In this document: positions 61,595 through 64,000 of the stretch, in pieces
Position numbering within the stretch: the stretch's first letter is position 1
How the letters are laid out: each line of letters begins with the position of its first letter
NCBI GenBank assembly: GCA_021775965.1
Contig: JAJFGV010000109.1
Location: 46,755-110,754 of the forward strand
Source: Alphaproteobacteria bacterium
Lineage (GTDB): Bacteria; Pseudomonadota; Alphaproteobacteria; Micavibrionales; Micavibrionaceae
Reading direction: 5' to 3'
Length of the DNA stretch: 64,000 nucleotides
Made by a program: the position numbers and the translations under genes
Notes under the pieces: generated by a model
The model's input: only the letters and a program-made list of their open reading frames with translations
What the model was told of the DNA's origin: nothing
Databases searched by the model: none

Positions 61595-62614
61595 ATGAAT
61601 GATGAGTTTCCTAAAGGTGGCGAAGTAGGTAGTAACGAAAACTCTGCGCCAGTTGCTGAGGTTCCGGAGCATATATTGGATATGATCCCTACACTTGCTG
61701 ATACATATATAGTAGAAAGTGGAGAGCGTTTGTTGGCTGGTATTCCTGCACATCAACATGAACTGGTTTTGGCGGCATCCACACATAATGTGACACGAAG
61801 CTCTGAACGCAGAGCGTTGCATGCAAAAATTCTTCAAGCATTAGCAGCGGATGTAATAGCTAAAAAATTCGAGAAGCCTGCAGCCGAGAAACCTATAAAA
61901 GTTTATATTACGGGCCCAATGGCAGTGGGTAAAACAACCTTGCTAAGCCACTTTGATCAGAGAATTGCTGAAGAAAAGGAAGGTCAGAGCGTTGATGGCT
62001 TTGAAGGCGCTCTGGAAGCTGCATATCAGTACTATAAGCAGGCTGGTGAAAATCTTATGCGGCCTGATTTTAATATACCTAAGGCAATGTTGCCTGAGTT
62101 CGAAGTGTCAGGCAAAAATTATACATTTATCAGGGCAGAAGCTTCTGCTTTGGTTCAGGCTGTCGAAGCATGGTCAAAAGAGCTTGGCGCCAATATTGTA
62201 CTAGAGGAGCTAGGTAATGCCAATTTGGAAGAATTGGTGCAGCGACAGGCAAAGGACTATACATTTGTTTTAATTGGCGTGACGGCTGATCCTGCTGTAA
62301 ATGCGCAAGGTCTGCGCGATCGTTGTGAGGCTACAGGACAAAATGTAAGTGAACGAGAATTGGCAGAAACGATTACAGGGTTTAGTCAGCCGGGATCCTT
62401 TTTAGGAATGTCCAAACATGCTGATTGTGCGGTTCTTTTATCTTCAGATCATCAATATAAGGTTGTTTATGAATGCGCTAAGGAACAAGAGCAAATTTCA
62501 GATCGACAAATATATGATCGTTTTGTTTCGTATGGATTCAAAAACGCGAATGATTTGGTCTCTTCATTTGGGATGGAAAAAGGAACAGCAGGTCCTCCTT
62601 CGCCCGGCCATTAA
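61595..62614 (+). CDS. P-loop kinase-like protein (zeta-toxin-like)
   Basis: Protein of 339 residues. A Walker A GPMAVGKTT is at 107-115 after a helical N-terminal region. The later pattern, YTFIRAEASALVQAVEAW, ANIVLEELGNANLEELV and YTFVLIGVTADPAVNAQGLRDR, resembles zeta-toxin kinases, which phosphorylate UDP-activated sugars, but the match is from memory and partial. No antitoxin-like partner of epsilon type is adjacent; the acidic N-terminal 100 residues might fill such a role. AAGGA precedes the ATG. The gene is A/T-rich and flanked by 98-base direct repeats, and its stop touches the right repeat, indicating acquisition as a discrete insert. Confidence 0.6.
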   Translation: MNDEFPKGGEVGSNENSAPVAEVPEHILDMIPTLADTYIVESGERLLAGIPAHQHELVLAASTHNVTRSSERRALHAKILQALAADVIAKKFEKPAAEKPIKVYITGPMAVGKTTLLSHFDQRIAEEKEGQSVDGFEGALEAAYQYYKQAGENLMRPDFNIPKAMLPEFEVSGKNYTFIRAEASALVQAVEAWSKELGANIVLEELGNANLEELVQRQAKDYTFVLIGVTADPAVNAQGLRDRCEATGQNVSERELAETITGFSQPGSFLGMSKHADCAVLLSSDHQYKVVYECAKEQEQISDRQIYDRFVSYGFKNANDLVSSFGMEKGTAGPPSPGH

Positions 62615-62710
62615 TAAAATCGCTGAGATTGTGATGGTTTGGCTCCAAATTCTGCGGGTAAATCAAAGGCCTATTTGTCATACGGTAAACAAAAGAGGGC
62701 GGCAAGGGAG
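62613..62710 (+). repeat. 98-base direct repeat, right copy
   Basis: Second copy of the sequence at 61412-61509, starting inside the stop codon of the P-loop gene. It contains what looks like the original upstream codons of the symporter gene, read on the minus strand, up to the point where the two copies diverge. Confidence 0.85.
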
Positions 62711-62760
62711 CAACCTGGATTTAAACGCTGCATTTTCTTGAAAAAACCTATAAAACTTGT

Positions 62761-62790
62761 TTGACAAAGCCTGAAAAAGCAGTGTATACA
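62761..62790 (+). promoter_or_regulatory. rRNA operon promoter P1
   Basis: Perfect -35 TTGACA (62761-62766), 18-base spacer, -10 TATACA (62785-62790). It lies about 480 bases before the 16S 5' end. Confidence 0.85.
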
Positions 62791-62802
62791 CCTCGCACAC
62801 AT

Positions 62803-62830
62803 GGCGCAGATCGCTTCTGCGCCTTGTTTT
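62803..62830 (+). terminator. Hairpin with T run at the start of the rRNA leader
   Basis: Arms GGCGCAGA (62803-62810) and TCTGCGCC (62816-62823) form a perfect 8-base stem with a 5-base loop, followed by TTGTTTTTG. It begins only about six bases after the expected P1 start. It looks like an intrinsic terminator or attenuator, or may be a leader stem. Confidence 0.55.
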
Positions 62831-62888
62831 TGTGAGGGGTTCGGGCCTCAGAGCAAAGAAGATTTGGGCAAAGAAGATTTGAACAAAT

Positions 62889-62918
62889 TTGACGACCCTT
62901 TGTTAATCAGGCTATAGT
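62889..62918 (+). promoter_or_regulatory. rRNA operon promoter P2
   Basis: -35 TTGACG (62889-62894), 18-base spacer, -10 TATAGT (62913-62918). Second of two tandem promoters before the 16S gene. Just upstream is a 15-base tandem duplication of GCAAAGAAGATTTGG type at 62853 and 62868. Confidence 0.75.
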
Positions 62919-63268
62919 GCGGCCATCATTACAAAGTATTGGGAAGCGAGTAATAAGAGGTGAGGGTTTTCACTTCTTCTTTCTCGGTTCGTTTTGTGCG
63001 GATTGAGTATGGTTCTTGGACATCGTGAAACGGAAAGAAGAGATACGCAGGCAGCAGTGCTTAGTGATCTTGAGGAGGCTTTTGCCTTTTTTTGATCGGG
63101 TGCATTGAACGCACAAATAAGAACTTGTTTGCATGTGTATTTCAGCTAACGCAGTATACGCAGACGTTATGTGTCGCAAGGTACGTAACGTCTCAAAACG
63201 CAAGCATGTTCTAACTAAAATACTTTGTATTTTAAAGAACTTAAGATTTCTTGAGATATGATGGGATT
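62919..63268 (+). other. 16S rRNA leader region
   Basis: About 350 bases without a gene, between P2 and the 16S 5' end. Visible are a weak AGGC-TTTT-GCCT hairpin followed by Ts (63076-63093) and complementary segments ACAAAGTATT (62932-62941) and AATACTTTGT (63219-63228), which could pair in the leader RNA. No protein-coding frame here is convincing. Confidence 0.6.

Positions 63269-64000
<732 letters not shown>

Noticed and set aside
62418..62741. 107-codon frame overlapping the P-loop gene and right direct repeat
   Set aside because: It is out of frame inside a convincing gene and ends in repeat sequence; nothing supports translation.
63076..63093. AGGC-TTTT-GCCT hairpin with T run as a terminator in the 16S leader
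   Set aside because: Only four base pairs; too weak, and it would block the rRNA operon.

Overview
The window comes from an alphaproteobacterium. The evidence is a split, circularly permuted tmRNA gene, an alpha-type SspB, GapR (DUF2312), DUF1489, the hemC-hemD-mitofilin-hemY order with tsaD divergent, and a 5' 16S rRNA segment with alphaproteobacterial sequence. The mix resembles Rhodospirillales or Micavibrio-like lineages, but that placement is only an inference. Coding density is high, and three tail-to-tail gene pairs share one TTAA as both stop codons.

Layout. 1-4985: envelope quality control (degP, DUF2065, hflC, hflK) and the Fe-S carrier mrp. 5027-6974: folate and thymidylate genes (folA, folB, thyA). 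7052-9301: tmRNA (ssrA), a Cys-rich secreted protein, a membrane protein and the ClpXP adaptor sspB, which recognises tmRNA-tagged proteins. 9307-11749: a hydrolase, an ABC ATPase and a CBS-domain protein. 11875-12775: tRNA-Arg(CCG) and a higBA toxin-antitoxin pair, followed by a decayed copy of the tRNA 3' end. 12785-31354: a surface-protein operon on the minus strand. It encodes a 4739-residue repeat protein, a 1045-residue paralogue and a LamG protein. The first two end in an S74-type autoprocessing domain, a membrane segment and a basic tail.

31856-40089: a UbiB-type kinase, a DotI/IcmL-like protein, GapR, a Wzy-like protein with TPR tail, acetyl-CoA synthetase, a pentapeptide-repeat protein, an EVE protein and a membrane protein. 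40105-48036: gpsA, tsaD, the haem genes hemC, hemD fused in frame to a mitofilin-like (Mic60) protein, hemY, and a rhomboid protease. 48132-59263: unknown secreted proteins and a polysaccharide export/assembly cluster (Wzy-like, GT4, Wzz-like, two GT2, a long Wza-like SLBB protein). 59338-62614: an unknown protein, a Na/phosphate symporter and a zeta-toxin-like P-loop protein between 98-base direct repeats. 62761-64000: two tandem rRNA promoters, a leader and the 5' part of 16S rRNA.

Two themes stand out. First, the giant adhesin-like operon combines a pseudopilin-like N terminus, eleven Cys-flanked DxDGN modules, YadA-like head repeats and a membrane-tethered S74 domain with a shared C-terminal motif. 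Second, palindromic or repetitive DNA sits in frame inside several genes: the N termini of two adhesin-operon proteins, hemC and hemD. This is reminiscent of the palindromic elements known inside Rickettsia genes.
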